The translations under genes and the position numbers were made by a program. Of a DNA stretch of 64,000 bases, positions 33,527 to 45,272 are shown piece after piece. Source of the DNA: Aeromonas simiae (lineage in GTDB: Bacteria > Pseudomonadota > Gammaproteobacteria > Enterobacterales > Aeromonadaceae); NCBI RefSeq assembly GCF_000820125.1, contig NZ_CDBY01000065.1, positions 44,860 through 108,859 of the forward strand. Direction: 5' to 3'. The notes beneath the pieces are model-generated. The model was given only the letters and a program-made list of their open reading frames with translations. It was not told the DNA's origin and did no database searches. Every line of letters begins with the position of its first letter. The first letter of the stretch is position 1.

Positions 33527-34600
33527 ATGAAAGCGGCTACAGCCCAAATCAATACCGAGGCCCTGCGCCACAACCTCGCCGTGGTGAAACGCCACGCTCC
33601 CCACTGCAAGATCATCGCCGTGGTCAAGGCCAACGCCTATGGCCACGGCCTGTTGCCGGTCGCCCGTACCCTGGCCGAGGCCGATGCCTACGCGGTGGCC
33701 CGCATCGAAGAGGCCTTGATGCTGCGCTCCTGCGCCGTGGTTAAACCCATAGTGCTGCTCGAAGGCTTCTTCAGCACCGACGATCTGCCGGTGTTGGCGG
33801 CCAACAACTTGCAGACCGCCGTGCACACCTGGGAGCAGCTTGAGGCGCTGGAGCAGGCCGAGCTGCCGGCCCCCGTGGTGGCCTGGCTCAAGCTCGATAC
33901 CGGCATGCACCGTCTCGGGGTGCGGGCCGAGGAGATGCCGGCCTTTATCGAGCGGCTCGGCAAGTGCAAGAACGTGGTGCAGCCGTTTAACGTGATGACC
34001 CACTTCAGCCGCTCCGACGAGCTGGAGCAGCCCACCACCCGCGAGCAGATAGCGCTATTTAGCCGCCTCACGGCGCCGCTCAAGGGCGAGCGCGCCATGG
34101 CCAACTCGGCCGGCATCCTGGCCTGGCCGGACTCTCACTGCGAGTGGGTGCGCCCCGGCGTCATCCTCTACGGCGTCTCTCCCTTCCCGAACACGGTGGC
34201 GGCCGATTATGACCTCAAGCCGGTGATGACCCTCAAGACCCAGCTCATCGCGGTGCGCGACCACAAGGCGGGTGAGCCGGTGGGGTATGGCGCCAACTGG
34301 GTGTCGACCCGCGATACCCGGCTCGGGGTGGTGGCCATCGGCTACGGTGACGGCTATCCACGTATGGCCCCCAACGGTACCTCCATGCTCATCAATGGCC
34401 GCATCGTGCCGCTGGTGGGGCGCGTCTCCATGGACATGACCACGGTTGATCTCGGCCCCGGCGCTACCGACAAGGCCGGTGACGAGGTGATCCTGTGGGG
34501 CGAGGGGCTGCCGGTGGAGCGAGTTTCCGACGAGATTGGCACCATTCCCTATGAGCTCATCACCAAGCTCACCTCGCGGGTCTTCATGGAGTACGTCTGA
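33527..34600 (+). CDS. alr: Alanine racemase Alr
   Basis: 357 residues. The PLP-binding Lys is in [13 protein letters not shown] near residue 35, and the second domain has [20 protein letters not shown] and [14 protein letters not shown]. It makes D-Ala for peptidoglycan. The gene follows dnaB, as in E. coli, but separated by a 197-base gap containing the dnaB remnant. Its stop overlaps the yjbQ start by one base. Confidence 0.95.
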   Translation: MKAATAQINTEALRHNLAVVKRHAPHCKIIAVVKANAYGHGLLPVARTLAEADAYAVARIEEALMLRSCAVVKPIVLLEGFFSTDDLPVLAANNLQTAVHTWEQLEALEQAELPAPVVAWLKLDTGMHRLGVRAEEMPAFIERLGKCKNVVQPFNVMTHFSRSDELEQPTTREQIALFSRLTAPLKGERAMANSAGILAWPDSHCEWVRPGVILYGVSPFPNTVAADYDLKPVMTLKTQLIAVRDHKAGEPVGYGANWVSTRDTRLGVVAIGYGDGYPRMAPNGTSMLINGRIVPLVGRVSMDMTTVDLGPGATDKAGDEVILWGEGLPVERVSDEIGTIPYELITKLTSRVFMEYV

Positions 34601-35019
34601 TGTGGTGCCAGCGCCTGCTCACCCTGAGGCCCCGCCCGCGCGGCTTTCACCTGGTGACCGACGAGCTGCTGGCCCAACTGCCGGAGCTGGCCGAGCTGCG
34701 GGTGGGGTTGGTACACCTGCTGCTGCAACACACCTCGGCCTCTCTCACCCTCGACGAGAATTGCGACCCGAGCGTGCGTGCCGACATGGAGGCGCAGCTG
34801 CACCGCTTAGCGCCGGAAGATGCCCCCTACTACCGCCACACCGATGAGGGGCCTGACGACATGCCGGCCCACATCAAGTCTTCCCTGCTCGGGGTGAGCC
34901 TGACCCTGCCCCTTCGCGAGGGGGCGCTGGCGCTCGGCACCTGGCAGGGGATCTGGCTCGGCGAGCACCGCCACGATGGCGGCAGCCGGCGCATCCTGGT
35001 GACCATTCAGGGGGAGTAA
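34600..35019 (+). CDS. yjbQ: YjbQ family protein (UPF0047)
   Basis: 139 residues. [20 protein letters not shown] and [12 protein letters not shown], plus [12 protein letters not shown], are the UPF0047 hallmarks; the His and Glu residues bind metal in known structures. E. coli YjbQ has weak thiamine phosphate synthase activity. The start overlaps the alr stop (TGATG), so the pair is translationally coupled. Confidence 0.93.
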   Translation: MWCQRLLTLRPRPRGFHLVTDELLAQLPELAELRVGLVHLLLQHTSASLTLDENCDPSVRADMEAQLHRLAPEDAPYYRHTDEGPDDMPAHIKSSLLGVSLTLPLREGALALGTWQGIWLGEHRHDGGSRRILVTIQGE

Positions 35020-35089
35020 CGTCCCCTTTTGCGGCGTATCGAGCGCGGGCCACTATGCTTGAGGCCGGTTCATCGGCAAGGAGACCACC

Positions 35090-35524
35090 ATGGCCAGAGT
35101 CAGCACCTACCTTAATTTCGAGCGGGAGACTGAGGCGGCATTCTGTTTCTACCGCGAGGTTTTCGGCACCGAGTTTTCCATGCCACTGATGCGCTTTGGC
35201 GATGGGCCGCCCTGTCCGGGGCAGAGCCTGTCGCCGGAGGATGCCCAGCTGGTGCTGCACGTGGAGCTACCCATTCTCGGCGGTCACGTGCTGATGGGGA
35301 CCGACGCTGCTACCTCGATGGGCTTTACCCTGCGTCAGGGCAACAACTGCTACCTCAATTTAGAGCCGGACACGCGCGGCGAGACCGAGCGGCTGTTTGC
35401 GGCGCTGGCCGAGGGGGGCGAGGTGGAGACGCCGTTGCAGGAGATGTTCTGGGGCGGCTACTACGGCAGCGTGAAAGATCGCTTCGGCGTGCAGTGGATG
35501 TTCAACTGCATGAGCAAGGAGTAG
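35090..35524 (+). CDS. VOC family protein (PhnB-like)
   Basis: 144 residues with a single glyoxalase/bleomycin-resistance fold, similar to the PhnB group: STYLNFERETEAAFCFYREV and GGYYGSVKDRFGVQWMFNC. GGAGACCACC precedes the ATG. The true substrate is unknown, and many PhnB-like proteins have no assigned reaction. It is followed by a shared terminator with fumC. Confidence 0.88.
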   Translation: MARVSTYLNFERETEAAFCFYREVFGTEFSMPLMRFGDGPPCPGQSLSPEDAQLVLHVELPILGGHVLMGTDAATSMGFTLRQGNNCYLNLEPDTRGETERLFAALAEGGEVETPLQEMFWGGYYGSVKDRFGVQWMFNCMSKE

Positions 35525-35539
35525 GAAGCACGAGGTTGA

Positions 35540-35566
35540 AGAGGGGCGCGATTGCGCCCCTCTTTG
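35540..35566. terminator. Terminator between the VOC gene and fumC
   Basis: GAGGGGCGC-GATT-GCGCCCCTC followed by TTTG on plus. Between convergent genes. Confidence 0.85.
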
Positions 35567-35575
35567 TTATCAGGA

Positions 35576-36967
<1,392 letters not shown>

Positions 36968-37129
36968 GATCACTCTCTCTCGGATGGCGGAGTCATCCGA
37001 GTTAACACCCAAACCAAATGAAAGTCATTATCGTCTTTTCGCTTGCGCCTTGATCTGCTGATGGAAAATACCGTATTAAGCGGGGTGGTTCAGGATGCGG
37101 ATGAGCGGCATATGGCGCAAGGAGGGGAG

Positions 37130-37975
37130 ATGCAAGACGGTTTATCGGCTCTGGTGGTGGAAGGGGGCGCCATGCGCGGCATCTTTGCCGCCGGTGTGCT
37201 CGACGCCTTTCTTGACGCCGGCCATACCGGCTTCGATCGCTGCATCGGGGTTTCGGCGGGGGCGGTCAATCTGGCGGCGTTCTTGGCCGGGCAGCGCGGG
37301 CGTAACTACAAGGTCATCACCGACTACTCCTGTCGCCCCGACTTCATCAACTTCGGCAAGTTTGTCCGTGGCGGCCATTGGCTCGATCTCGACTGGTTGT
37401 GGGAGGTGACCATCCGCGAGATCCGTCTCGATCTGGCCCGTTTTGCCGCCAATCCGGTGCCGCTGACCGTGGTGACCACCCGGGTGAGCGACGGCCAGCC
37501 CGCCTATATCCAGGCCGATGCCGCGCGGCTGGAGAATCAAATCAAGGCCTCCTGTTCGGTGCCGCTCGCCTATCGCGGTTTTGTCTCGCTGGAAGGGGAG
37601 GCGATGACCGACGGCGGGGTCGCCGACTCCATTCCGGTGCTGCACGCCTATGAGCAGGGGGCGCGTGACATCACGGTAGTGCTCTCACGCCCCCTTGGTT
37701 ATCGCAAGCAGGCCCCGCGCCTGCCGGCCCTGGTGCGTCGTCTGCTGCGCGCGACGCCGGCGCTGGCCGAGGCGATGCTGCGCCGCCATGAGGCCTACAA
37801 CCGGGCCATCGACTTCATCATGGCGCCGCCTGCCGACTGCCGGCTGCATCTCATCGTACCGTCGTCCGGGTTTCGGGTCGGGCGCATGACCACCGACAAG
37901 GCATGTCTCGAGGAGGGCTATCGCATGGGGATGGCGATGGCCCACGCCCATCTGGAGAGGCGGCGACAAGGCTAA
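37130..37975 (+). CDS. Patatin-like phospholipase (YjjU type)
   Basis: 281 residues from the ATG at 37130, behind GGAGGGG; ATG at 37112 is an alternative. Patatin motifs: EGGAMRGIFAAGVLDAF (oxyanion loop), GVSAGAVN (nucleophile Ser, GxSxG), and the Asp of TDGGVADSIPV. VRGGHWLDLDWLW matches the E. coli YjjU order. Expected to hydrolyse lipid acyl esters; the cellular role is unknown. A bidirectional terminator follows. Confidence 0.9.
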   Translation: MQDGLSALVVEGGAMRGIFAAGVLDAFLDAGHTGFDRCIGVSAGAVNLAAFLAGQRGRNYKVITDYSCRPDFINFGKFVRGGHWLDLDWLWEVTIREIRLDLARFAANPVPLTVVTTRVSDGQPAYIQADAARLENQIKASCSVPLAYRGFVSLEGEAMTDGGVADSIPVLHAYEQGARDITVVLSRPLGYRKQAPRLPALVRRLLRATPALAEAMLRRHEAYNRAIDFIMAPPADCRLHLIVPSSGFRVGRMTTDKACLEEGYRMGMAMAHAHLERRRQG

Positions 37976-38005
37976 AAAAGAAGGGCCCGGAGGGGCCCTT
38001 CTTGC
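37976..38005. terminator. Bidirectional terminator between the patatin gene and nadB
   Basis: AAGGGCCC-CGGAG-GGGCCCTT. On the minus strand a CTTTTTTAG tail follows, fitting the end of nadB. Confidence 0.88.
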
Positions 38006-39613
38006 TTACTCCGGCTTCGGAGTAAGAATGGTCGGTTTGGGGTCGGGCAACTGCTCGGGGTAGTCTAGGTTGTAGTGCAGGCCACGGGACTCCTTGCGGC
38101 GAATGGCGCAGTCGACGATAAGCTCGGCCACTTGCAGCAGGTTGCGCAGCTCCAGCAGGTTGTTGGAGACCCGGAAGTGGGCGTAGTACTCCTGCACTTC
38201 CTGCTTGAGCAGCTCGATGCGGCGTTTGGCGCGCTCGAGGCGCTTGTTGGTGCGCACTATGCCCACATAGTCCCACATCATTAGGCGCAGTTCGTGCCAG
38301 TTGTGCTGGATCACCACCCGTTCGTCGGAGTCGTCCACCTGGCTCTCGTCCCAGGCGGGAAGCTCGGGCGGCTCTTCGCTGTCGGCCAGCTTGCTGAGAA
38401 TATCTTCGGCGGCGAAGCGGGCGTAGACCACGCACTCGAGCAGGGAGTTGGAGGCCATGCGGTTGGCCCCGTGCAGGCCGGTGTAGGTCACCTCGCCGAT
38501 GGCGTAGAGACCCGGTATGTCGGTTTGGCCACGCTTGTCGACCATGACGCCGCCACAGGTGTAGTGGGCCGCAGGGACAATCGGAATGGGCTCCTTGGTG
38601 ATGTCGATCCCGACCGCCATGCAGCGCTCATAGATGGTCGGGAAGTGCTTGACGATGAACTCGCTCGGCTTGTGGCTGATGTCGAGATACATGCAGTCCA
38701 CCCCGAGGCGCTTCATCTCGTGGTCGATGGCGCGGGCGACGATGTCGCGCGGGGCCAGTTCGCCCCGTTCGTCGAAGTCCTGCATGAAACGGCTGCCGTC
38801 GGGGCGGCGCAAGTAGGCCCCTTCGCCACGCAGCGCCTCGGTCAGCAGAAAGTTGCGATCATCCGGGTGATAGAGGCTGGTGGGGTGGAACTGGTTGAAC
38901 TCCAGGTTGGCAACCCGGCAGCCGGCGCGCCACGCCATGGCGATGCCGTCACCCGAACTGACATCCGGGTTGGAGGTGTACTGGTAGACCTTGGAGGCCC
39001 CGCCGGTGCCCAGGGCCACGAAACGGGCACGCACCACTTCCACCTCTTCGGTGTTGCGGTTCCAGACATAGGCGCCGAGCACCTTGTTACCCGGCAGGCC
39101 GAGCTTGCGGGTGGTGATGAGGTCGACCGCGTTGAAGCGCTCCATCAAGGTGATGTTGGGATGCTGGCGTACCTGATCGACCAGGGTGGTCTGCACGGCT
39201 TTACCGGTGGCGTCGGCGGCGTGGAAGATGCGGCGGTGGCTGTGGCCCCCTTCGCGGGTGAGGTGGTAGTGCTCCTCTCCCTCTTCGCCCTTCTCCTTGT
39301 CAAACGCGACCCCCTGACCGATCAGCCACTGGATCGAGTCACGGGCGTGCCGGGCAGTGAACTCGACCGCCCGCGCGTCGCACAATCCGGCGCCGGCGTT
39401 GAGGGTGTCGTTCACGTGGGATTCGATGCTGTCGGTTTCGTCGAAAACGGCAGCGATGCCTCCTTGCGCATAGAAGGTGGCCCCCTCACTGATGGGCCCC
39501 TTGCTCAGTACGAGGACCTTGGCCTTGTCTGCCAGACGCAGGGCGAGAGACAGACCGGCGGCACCGCTACCAATGACGAGTACGTCGCAAAGGTATTCAA
39601 CACTTGCTTTCAT
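38006..39613 (-). CDS. nadB: L-aspartate oxidase NadB
   Basis: 535 residues from the ATG at 39613 ([15 protein letters not shown]); ATG at 39622 is nearly as good. FAD dinucleotide motif [16 protein letters not shown] near residue 14, then [29 protein letters not shown] [15 protein letters not shown] and [16 protein letters not shown]. It oxidises aspartate to iminoaspartate for NAD synthesis and can use fumarate. Divergent from rpoE, as in E. coli. Confidence 0.97.
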   Translation of the reverse strand: MKASVEYLCDVLVIGSGAAGLSLALRLADKAKVLVLSKGPISEGATFYAQGGIAAVFDETDSIESHVNDTLNAGAGLCDARAVEFTARHARDSIQWLIGQGVAFDKEKGEEGEEHYHLTREGGHSHRRIFHAADATGKAVQTTLVDQVRQHPNITLMERFNAVDLITTRKLGLPGNKVLGAYVWNRNTEEVEVVRARFVALGTGGASKVYQYTSNPDVSSGDGIAMAWRAGCRVANLEFNQFHPTSLYHPDDRNFLLTEALRGEGAYLRRPDGSRFMQDFDERGELAPRDIVARAIDHEMKRLGVDCMYLDISHKPSEFIVKHFPTIYERCMAVGIDITKEPIPIVPAAHYTCGGVMVDKRGQTDIPGLYAIGEVTYTGLHGANRMASNSLLECVVYARFAAEDILSKLADSEEPPELPAWDESQVDDSDERVVIQHNWHELRLMMWDYVGIVRTNKRLERAKRRIELLKQEVQEYYAHFRVSNNLLELRNLLQVAELIVDCAIRRKESRGLHYNLDYPEQLPDPKPTILTPKPE

Positions 39614-39703
39614 AAGTATCATTGGCCTGAGTAAAAACTGGCCCTATGGTAGCCCAATGGGCTGGTGTGATGCAGCTCGCATCACATTTTTTTGCGCCCG
39701 AGC

Positions 39704-39730
39704 GAACTTTCTTTGATGAACCCTGTCTGA
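39704..39730 (+). promoter_or_regulatory. Sigma-E promoter of the rpoE operon
   Basis: GAACTT (39704-39709), 16 bases, TCTGA (39726-39730). This is the sigma-E consensus spacing and sequence. It lies 64 bases before the rpoE ATG and indicates autoregulation of rpoE-rseABC. Confidence 0.9.
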
Positions 39731-39794
39731 ACTAGTGCGCTTAGGAAGGGCCGGAACGAGAAGAACAATAACCTATGGGGGTTTTACGGCTCCG

Positions 39795-40376
39795 ATGAGC
39801 GACCAGAATCTACTGGATGAACAACTGGTTGAGCGGGTTCAACGCGGTGACAAAAATGCGTTCAACCTACTGGTGCGAAAGTATCAGCACAAGGTGGTCA
39901 ACCTGGTGGCGCGTTACGTCAATAACCCTGGCGACGTGCCCGATGTGGCGCAGGAGGCTTTTATCAAAGCCTACAGGTCACTGCCGACATTTCGCGGTGA
40001 CAGTGCGTTTTACACCTGGTTGTACCGAATCGCCGTGAACACGGCCAAAAACTATCTCACCTCCCAGGGGCGGCGCCCGCCCAGCAGTGATGTGGAGGCT
40101 GAAGATGCGGAATATTACGATGGTGGCGAGGCGCTGACGGAGATCTCGACCCCGGAAAACCTGGCGTTGACCGATGAGATCAAGCGTACCGTGTTTGCCG
40201 CCATCGAGGCCCTACCCGAAGATTTGAGGACGGCCATCACCCTTCGTGAACTGGAAGGGCTGAGTTATGAGGAGATTGCAGAGATCATGGAGTGCCCGGT
40301 CGGTACTGTGCGCTCACGGATCTTCCGGGCTCGGGAAGCGATTGACCGGAAACTGCAACCTCTGATTGAACACTAA
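39795..40376 (+). CDS. rpoE: RNA polymerase sigma factor RpoE (sigma-24)
   Basis: 193 residues from the ATG at 39795 (MSDQNLLDEQLVERVQ); 20 upstream in-frame codons are not used. ECF sigma factor: region 2 has VPDVAQEAFIKAYRSL and FYTWLYRIAVNTAKNYL; region 4 has LRELEGLSYEEIAEIMECP and VGTVRSRIFRAREAI. It directs the envelope-stress regulon. The operon continues with its own anti-sigma genes rseA-rseB-rseC. Divergent from nadB. Confidence 0.98.
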   Translation: MSDQNLLDEQLVERVQRGDKNAFNLLVRKYQHKVVNLVARYVNNPGDVPDVAQEAFIKAYRSLPTFRGDSAFYTWLYRIAVNTAKNYLTSQGRRPPSSDVEAEDAEYYDGGEALTEISTPENLALTDEIKRTVFAAIEALPEDLRTAITLRELEGLSYEEIAEIMECPVGTVRSRIFRAREAIDRKLQPLIEH

Positions 40377-40396
40377 CTTGGGGATACAGGTTTACT

Positions 40397-40984
40397 ATGG
40401 CGAACAAAGAGCAACTTTCGGCACTGATGGATGGTGAGCTGGAGCGTGAAGTACAGGCGTCCCTGCTGGATTCTTTCGGTGATGATGTAGAGCTGCAAGA
40501 GGCGTGGTCCCGCTACCACCTCATCGGCGATACGATGCGTGGTGAGCTCGCAATGGACATGCCGTTCGACCTGTGCGACAAGATTGCCTTGGCGCTTGAG
40601 GATGAGCCGACCGTACTGGCGCCGCAGCCGGCCCCTGCCGCGCCCATCCGTCAACGCAATGTTGTGGTGCCCTTCGTGCGCCGTGTCGGTCAGCAGTTTG
40701 GCCAGTACGCCATCGCCGCTTCGGTGGCGGCCGCCGTTATCTTCGGTGTGCAGCAGTATCAGGGGCAGGATCATGTGGTCCCGACCTCTCCCGTTCTCAA
40801 TACCATTCCGGTCGGGGGCAATGCCTCTCCGGTGAGTGTGCACTATCCCAAGGATGACAGTCGCGCCCGGCAGCAGGCGCTGACCGAGCAGCAGATGAGT
40901 GAGCAGCGTGAGCGCATCAATGCCTTCCTGCGGGATCACCAGTTGCAGCAACGTCTCCATCAGGCACAACAGGTTCAGGAATAA
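40397..40984 (+). CDS. rseA: Anti-sigma-E factor RseA
   Basis: 195 residues. N-terminal anti-sigma domain (EQLSALMDGELEREVQASLL, AWSRYHLIGDTMRGE), one membrane segment near residues 105-120 (FGQYAIAASVAAAVIFGVQQ), and a periplasmic Gln-rich C-terminus. It holds sigma-E at the membrane until DegS and RseP cleave it. It lies 20 bases after rpoE. Confidence 0.96.
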   Translation: MANKEQLSALMDGELEREVQASLLDSFGDDVELQEAWSRYHLIGDTMRGELAMDMPFDLCDKIALALEDEPTVLAPQPAPAAPIRQRNVVVPFVRRVGQQFGQYAIAASVAAAVIFGVQQYQGQDHVVPTSPVLNTIPVGGNASPVSVHYPKDDSRARQQALTEQQMSEQRERINAFLRDHQLQQRLHQAQQVQE

Positions 40985-40989
40985 GCTAC

Positions 40990-41970
40990 GTGCGTCAGAG
41001 CAGCCTCGTTTTTCTGGTTTCTGCTCTTCTGATTTCAGCCCAGGCCTCGGCCGACGACATGTCGGCCGAGGCCTTGCTGCAACAGATGCAGAGCGCCGCC
41101 CAAACCCGCAATTATGAACTCTCCATGGTCAAGGTTCGTCAGGGGCGTCTGGAATCCCTGCGCTACAGCCATGCCCAGATCGACGGCCAGCCGGTTGCCC
41201 ACCTCGGTCACCTGGATGGGCAAAATGTGGAGTATCTGCAGCGGGGCGATGAATTCACCTTCTTCGAAAACAGCCACGCCCCCTATACCCTGAAGGGGGC
41301 TCGCTTCCCCGGTATCTGGAACGCGCTGCTGAGTGCGCCACTTAACAAGGTGCTGGCCTCTTATGATGTCGTACTGGCCGGGCGCAGCCGGGTGGCCGGG
41401 CTGGTCTCCCAGGTGGTGCGTCTGGTGCCCCGTGATGGCGACAAGTACGGGTTCATGCTGTGGCTCGATGAGGAGAGCCACCTGTTGCTGCGGGTCGACA
41501 TGGTCGATCGGGAAGGCACCTTGGTGGAGCAGATGCTGGGGGTAGATCTCGATTTCTTCACCACGCCCCCGGAGTGGTTGCTCAAGCTGGCGCGTGGTAA
41601 GCAGCCCAAGGCGCTGGAATTGAATGAAGCCTATCAGGCACCGCAGCAGGTGCTGGGGTGGCGCGTGACCTGGTTGCCGGAGGGGTTCAAGCTCAAGTCG
41701 AGCGACCGCCACCAGCTGGTGGCCACCAACCTGGCGGTGGACTACATCATGGCCTCCGACGGGCTGGTGGATTTCTCTGTGTATGTGACCCGGGTCGATC
41801 CGCAACAGAGCGTGCGTCATCAGTTGATCCGTCAGGGGGCGACCAACCTGATCAGTTATGTTAACGACGTCGGCGTTGAAATCACCGTGGTCGGCGAGAT
41901 CCCGGCCGAGACGGCCAAGAAGATCGCCGAGTCGGTGCGTCCGCTCTCTCGCACCGAGGCGACCCAATGA
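40990..41970 (+). CDS. rseB: Periplasmic sigma-E regulator RseB
   Basis: 326 residues from a GTG five bases after the rseA stop. Signal peptide MRQSSLVFLVSALLISAQAS ends before ADDMSAEALL. The MucB/RseB two-domain fold follows: an N-terminal LolA-like domain (YELSMVKVRQGRLESLRYSH) and a C-terminal one. It protects RseA from DegS and senses lipopolysaccharide. The weak GTG start may keep it below RseA levels (inference). Confidence 0.95.
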   Translation: MRQSSLVFLVSALLISAQASADDMSAEALLQQMQSAAQTRNYELSMVKVRQGRLESLRYSHAQIDGQPVAHLGHLDGQNVEYLQRGDEFTFFENSHAPYTLKGARFPGIWNALLSAPLNKVLASYDVVLAGRSRVAGLVSQVVRLVPRDGDKYGFMLWLDEESHLLLRVDMVDREGTLVEQMLGVDLDFFTTPPEWLLKLARGKQPKALELNEAYQAPQQVLGWRVTWLPEGFKLKSSDRHQLVATNLAVDYIMASDGLVDFSVYVTRVDPQQSVRHQLIRQGATNLISYVNDVGVEITVVGEIPAETAKKIAESVRPLSRTEATQ

Positions 41971-42437
41971 ATGCAATGAGTGAAGAGTTGGCCACTGTGG
42001 TTGAACTTGATGGCGACCACGCCTGGGTGACCTGCGAGCGCCGCAGCGCCTGTGGCAGTTGTCATCAGCAGAGCGATTGTGGCACCGGCACAGTGGCCAA
42101 GGCGCTGGCCAATCGTGCCCATCGGGTGCGGGTCAGGCTCGTCGGCGAGGTGAGGGTTGGTCAACAGATCCGCATCGGCATTCCCCAGCGCAGCCTGGTG
42201 AGCAGTGCGGCGCTGGTCTATCTGTTGCCGCTCTTTACGCTCATGCTGGGGGCCCTGCTCGGCCAGCTCTGGCTGCGACCGCTGCTGGAGGCCGGAGAGG
42301 GGGCCACCATTGCCATGACGGCCCTGGGTGGCGCGGTCGGATTTTTACTGGTTCGTTACCTTTCCCGCCGTCTCAGCGAGGGGGATTACGCCCCGCGCAT
42401 GTTGGGGGCTGTCATTTCGACCCATTTCCATCCGTAA
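41967..42437 (+). CDS. rseC: SoxR-reducing system protein RseC
   Basis: 156 residues. The cytosolic N-terminus has the Cys-rich CERRSACGSCHQQSDCGTG, then two membrane segments (residues about 75-120). RseC is part of the Rsx/Rnf-linked reduction of SoxR in E. coli. The start overlaps the rseB stop by four bases. Confidence 0.93.
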   Translation: MNAMSEELATVVELDGDHAWVTCERRSACGSCHQQSDCGTGTVAKALANRAHRVRVRLVGEVRVGQQIRIGIPQRSLVSSAALVYLLPLFTLMLGALLGQLWLRPLLEAGEGATIAMTALGGAVGFLLVRYLSRRLSEGDYAPRMLGAVISTHFHP

Positions 42438-42460
42438 GCCTGTATGATGTGATTTCTCTG

Positions 42461-42487
42461 GCTCGGCCGACTAAAGAATGGCCGAGC
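42461..42487 (+). other. RNA hairpin in the rseC-lepA gap
   Basis: GCTCGGCC / GGCCGAGC, a perfect 8-bp stem with an 11-base loop. No T-tract follows, so termination is unlikely. It lies 68 bases before the lepA start, which itself has no clear Shine-Dalgarno. Confidence 0.55.
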
Positions 42488-42554
42488 GTTCGCATATCCA
42501 GTAAAATCCTGCCTTCACATCCGGACACAACCTTTTTTGAGTGATTATTGCTCG

Positions 42555-44348
42555 ATGAAATATATTCGAAACTTTTCCGTTATTGCGCACATTGACCATG
42601 GTAAGTCGACGCTCTCCGACCGCCTGATCCAGATCTGCGGCGGCCTCTCCGATCGGGAGATGCAGGAGCAGGTGCTGGACTCGATGGATCTGGAACGTGA
42701 GCGTGGCATCACCATCAAGGCGCAGAGTGTGACCCTGAACTACCAGGCCAAAGACGGTAACACCTATCAGCTGAACTTTATCGACACCCCGGGCCACGTG
42801 GACTTCTCCTACGAGGTCTCCCGTTCCCTGGCGGCCTGTGAAGGGGCGCTGCTGGTGGTCGACGCCGGTCAGGGGGTTGAGGCACAGACTCTGGCCAACT
42901 GCTACACCGCCATGGAAATGGATCTGGAAGTGGTGCCGGTGCTCAACAAGATCGACCTGCCGGCTGCCGAGCCCGAGCGCGTTGCCGAAGAGATCGAAGA
43001 TATCGTCGGTATCGATGCGATCGACGCGGTGCGCTGCTCCGCCAAGACCGGCCTCGGTGTCGATCTGGTGCTCGAAGAGATCGTGGCCAAGATCCCGTCT
43101 CCGAAGGGGGACCCCGAGGCCCCGTTGCAGGCCCTGATCATCGACTCCTGGTTTGACTCCTACCTCGGCGTCGTCTCCCTGGTGCGCATCAAGAACGGTT
43201 CGCTCAAGAAGGGCGACAAGATCAAGGTGATGAGCACCGGTCAGGTGTGGGGCGTCGATCGCATCGGTATCTTCACACCCAAGCAGGTGGACACCACCGG
43301 CCTTGGCTGCGGCGAGGTAGGTTGGGTGGTCTGCGGCATCAAGGACATCCACGGCGCGCCGGTGGGCGATACCCTGACCCAGGCCAAGAACGGGGCCGAC
43401 AAGCCGCTTTCCGGTTTCAAGAAGGTCAAGCCGCAGGTCTATGCGGGGCTGTTCCCCATCTCCAGCGACGATTACGAGGCGTTCCGTGACGCCCTCGAGA
43501 AGCTCTCGCTCAACGATGCATCCCTGTTCTTCGAACCGGAGAACTCCACCGCGCTGGGCTTTGGCTTCCGCTGTGGCTTCCTCGGCATGCTGCACATGGA
43601 GATCATCCAGGAGCGTCTGGAGCGGGAATACGATCTCGATCTCATCACCACGGCGCCGACCGTGGTCTACGAGGTGCTCACCACCGACGGCGAGACCAAG
43701 TACATCGACAGCCCGGCCCACCTGCCGGCGGTCACCAGCATCGAAGAGGTGCGCGAGCCCATCGCCGAGTGCAACATCCTGCTGCCGCAGGAGTACATGG
43801 GCAACGTCATCACCCTGTGTATCGAGAAGCGCGGTGTGCAGACCAACATGGTCTACCACGGCAACCAGGTGGCCCTCACCTATGAGATCCCGATGGCGGA
43901 AGTGGTGCTCGACTTCTTCGACCGCCTCAAGTCCACCAGCCGTGGCTACGCCTCGCTCGATTACAGCTTCAAGCGTTTCCAGACCTCCGACATGGTGCGT
44001 CTCGACATCATGATCAACGGCGAGCGGGTGGACGCTCTGGCCATCATCACCCACAAGGACAACGCCCAGTATCGCGGTCGCCAGGTGGTGGAGAAGATGC
44101 GCGAGCTGATCCCGCGCCAGATGTTCGACATCGCCATCCAGGCCGCCATCGGCAACCACGTCATCGCTCGTAGCACCGTCAAGGCACTGCGCAAGGACGT
44201 GACCGCCAAGTGCTATGGCGGTGACGTGAGCCGGAAGAAGAAGCTGCTGCAAAAGCAGAAAGAGGGTAAGAAACGGATGAAGTCCCTGGGCCGTGTCGAT
44301 GTGCCGCAGGAGGCTTTCCTGGCCATTCTCCACGTAGGTAAGGATTAA
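42555..44348 (+). CDS. lepA: Elongation factor 4 (LepA)
   Basis: 597 residues from the ATG at 42555 ([18 protein letters not shown]); a TTG at 42537 is not needed. GTPase motifs: [23 protein letters not shown]. The C-terminal domain specific to LepA ends [20 protein letters not shown]. It acts on the ribosome and promotes translation under stress. In E. coli lepA-lepB form the next operon after rseC; here it is the same. Confidence 0.97.
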   Translation: MKYIRNFSVIAHIDHGKSTLSDRLIQICGGLSDREMQEQVLDSMDLERERGITIKAQSVTLNYQAKDGNTYQLNFIDTPGHVDFSYEVSRSLAACEGALLVVDAGQGVEAQTLANCYTAMEMDLEVVPVLNKIDLPAAEPERVAEEIEDIVGIDAIDAVRCSAKTGLGVDLVLEEIVAKIPSPKGDPEAPLQALIIDSWFDSYLGVVSLVRIKNGSLKKGDKIKVMSTGQVWGVDRIGIFTPKQVDTTGLGCGEVGWVVCGIKDIHGAPVGDTLTQAKNGADKPLSGFKKVKPQVYAGLFPISSDDYEAFRDALEKLSLNDASLFFEPENSTALGFGFRCGFLGMLHMEIIQERLEREYDLDLITTAPTVVYEVLTTDGETKYIDSPAHLPAVTSIEEVREPIAECNILLPQEYMGNVITLCIEKRGVQTNMVYHGNQVALTYEIPMAEVVLDFFDRLKSTSRGYASLDYSFKRFQTSDMVRLDIMINGERVDALAIITHKDNAQYRGRQVVEKMRELIPRQMFDIAIQAAIGNHVIARSTVKALRKDVTAKCYGGDVSRKKKLLQKQKEGKKRMKSLGRVDVPQEAFLAILHVGKD

Positions 44349-44354
44349 TCCCCC

Positions 44355-45272
44355 ATGGCGAGCACTTTTTCCCTGATCCTGGTCGTCGTTACCGTACTGA
44401 CCGGCATCATCTGGACGCTGGACAAGCTGGTCTGGTCCAAGCAACGCGCCGCCAAGGTGGCCGCTGCCAGGGTGAATGCCGGCGCGGCGGTGGATGAGAA
44501 GACCCTGGCCAAGGTGGCCCAGACCCCGGTCTGGATCGAGCAGACCGGCGGCGTCTTCCCGGTGATCGCGCTGGTGCTGATCTTGCGCTCGTTTATCTAC
44601 GAGCCGTTTCAGATCCCGTCCGGCTCCATGATGCCGACCCTGCTGGTGGGCGACTTCATCCTGGTGGAGAAGTTCGCCTATGGCCTGCGTGACCCGGTGA
44701 CCAACACCAAGTTCCTGGAGACGGGCGAGCCTGAGCGCGGCGACGTGGTGGTGTTCAAGTATCCGCTCGATCCGCGCGTCGACTACATCAAGCGAGTGGT
44801 CGGCCTGCCGGGCGATCGTGTCATCTATCGCAACAAGGAGCTGCTGATCCGTCCCCGCTGTGTTGAGGGGCAGGAGTGTGGCGGCTTCAAGAAGCTGGAC
44901 GTGACGTTCGAGCAGCGCGGTGAATTCTCCCAGATGGGGATCCCGCTCGATCGCTACACCGAGCAGTTGGGTGAGGTAAAGCACGAGACGCTGCGCAACC
45001 CCCTGATGCCGGATCTGGTGGATCGCTACTATCGCCAGAGCGGTACTTACCAGGATGAGTGGGTCGTGCCGGAGGGGCACTACTTTGTGATGGGCGACAA
45101 CCGTGACAACAGTACCGACAGCCGGTTCTGGGGCTTTGTGCCCGAGCAGAACCTGGTCGGCAAGGCCGTCGCCATCTGGATTAGTTTTGAATTTGAACGG
45201 GAAGAAGGGTCAGTGTTGCCGGGTTGGATCCCGACCGGTGTCCGCTTCAACCGTATTGGCGCAATCAAGTGA
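44355..45272 (+). CDS. lepB: Signal peptidase I LepB
   Basis: 305 residues. Two N-terminal membrane segments (residues 3-21 and about 63-80), then the catalytic Ser in [15 protein letters not shown] near residue 90 and the Lys in [16 protein letters not shown] near residue 145, with [14 protein letters not shown] near residue 255. It removes signal peptides at the periplasmic face of the inner membrane. It ends with a one-base overlap into rnc. Confidence 0.97.
   Translation: MASTFSLILVVVTVLTGIIWTLDKLVWSKQRAAKVAAARVNAGAAVDEKTLAKVAQTPVWIEQTGGVFPVIALVLILRSFIYEPFQIPSGSMMPTLLVGDFILVEKFAYGLRDPVTNTKFLETGEPERGDVVVFKYPLDPRVDYIKRVVGLPGDRVIYRNKELLIRPRCVEGQECGGFKKLDVTFEQRGEFSQMGIPLDRYTEQLGEVKHETLRNPLMPDLVDRYYRQSGTYQDEWVVPEGHYFVMGDNRDNSTDSRFWGFVPEQNLVGKAVAIWISFEFEREEGSVLPGWIPTGVRFNRIGAIK

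Noticed and set aside
42471..45080. An 869-codon open frame antisense to lepA and lepB
   Set aside because: Shadow of two conserved genes; no ribosome site and low-complexity translation.
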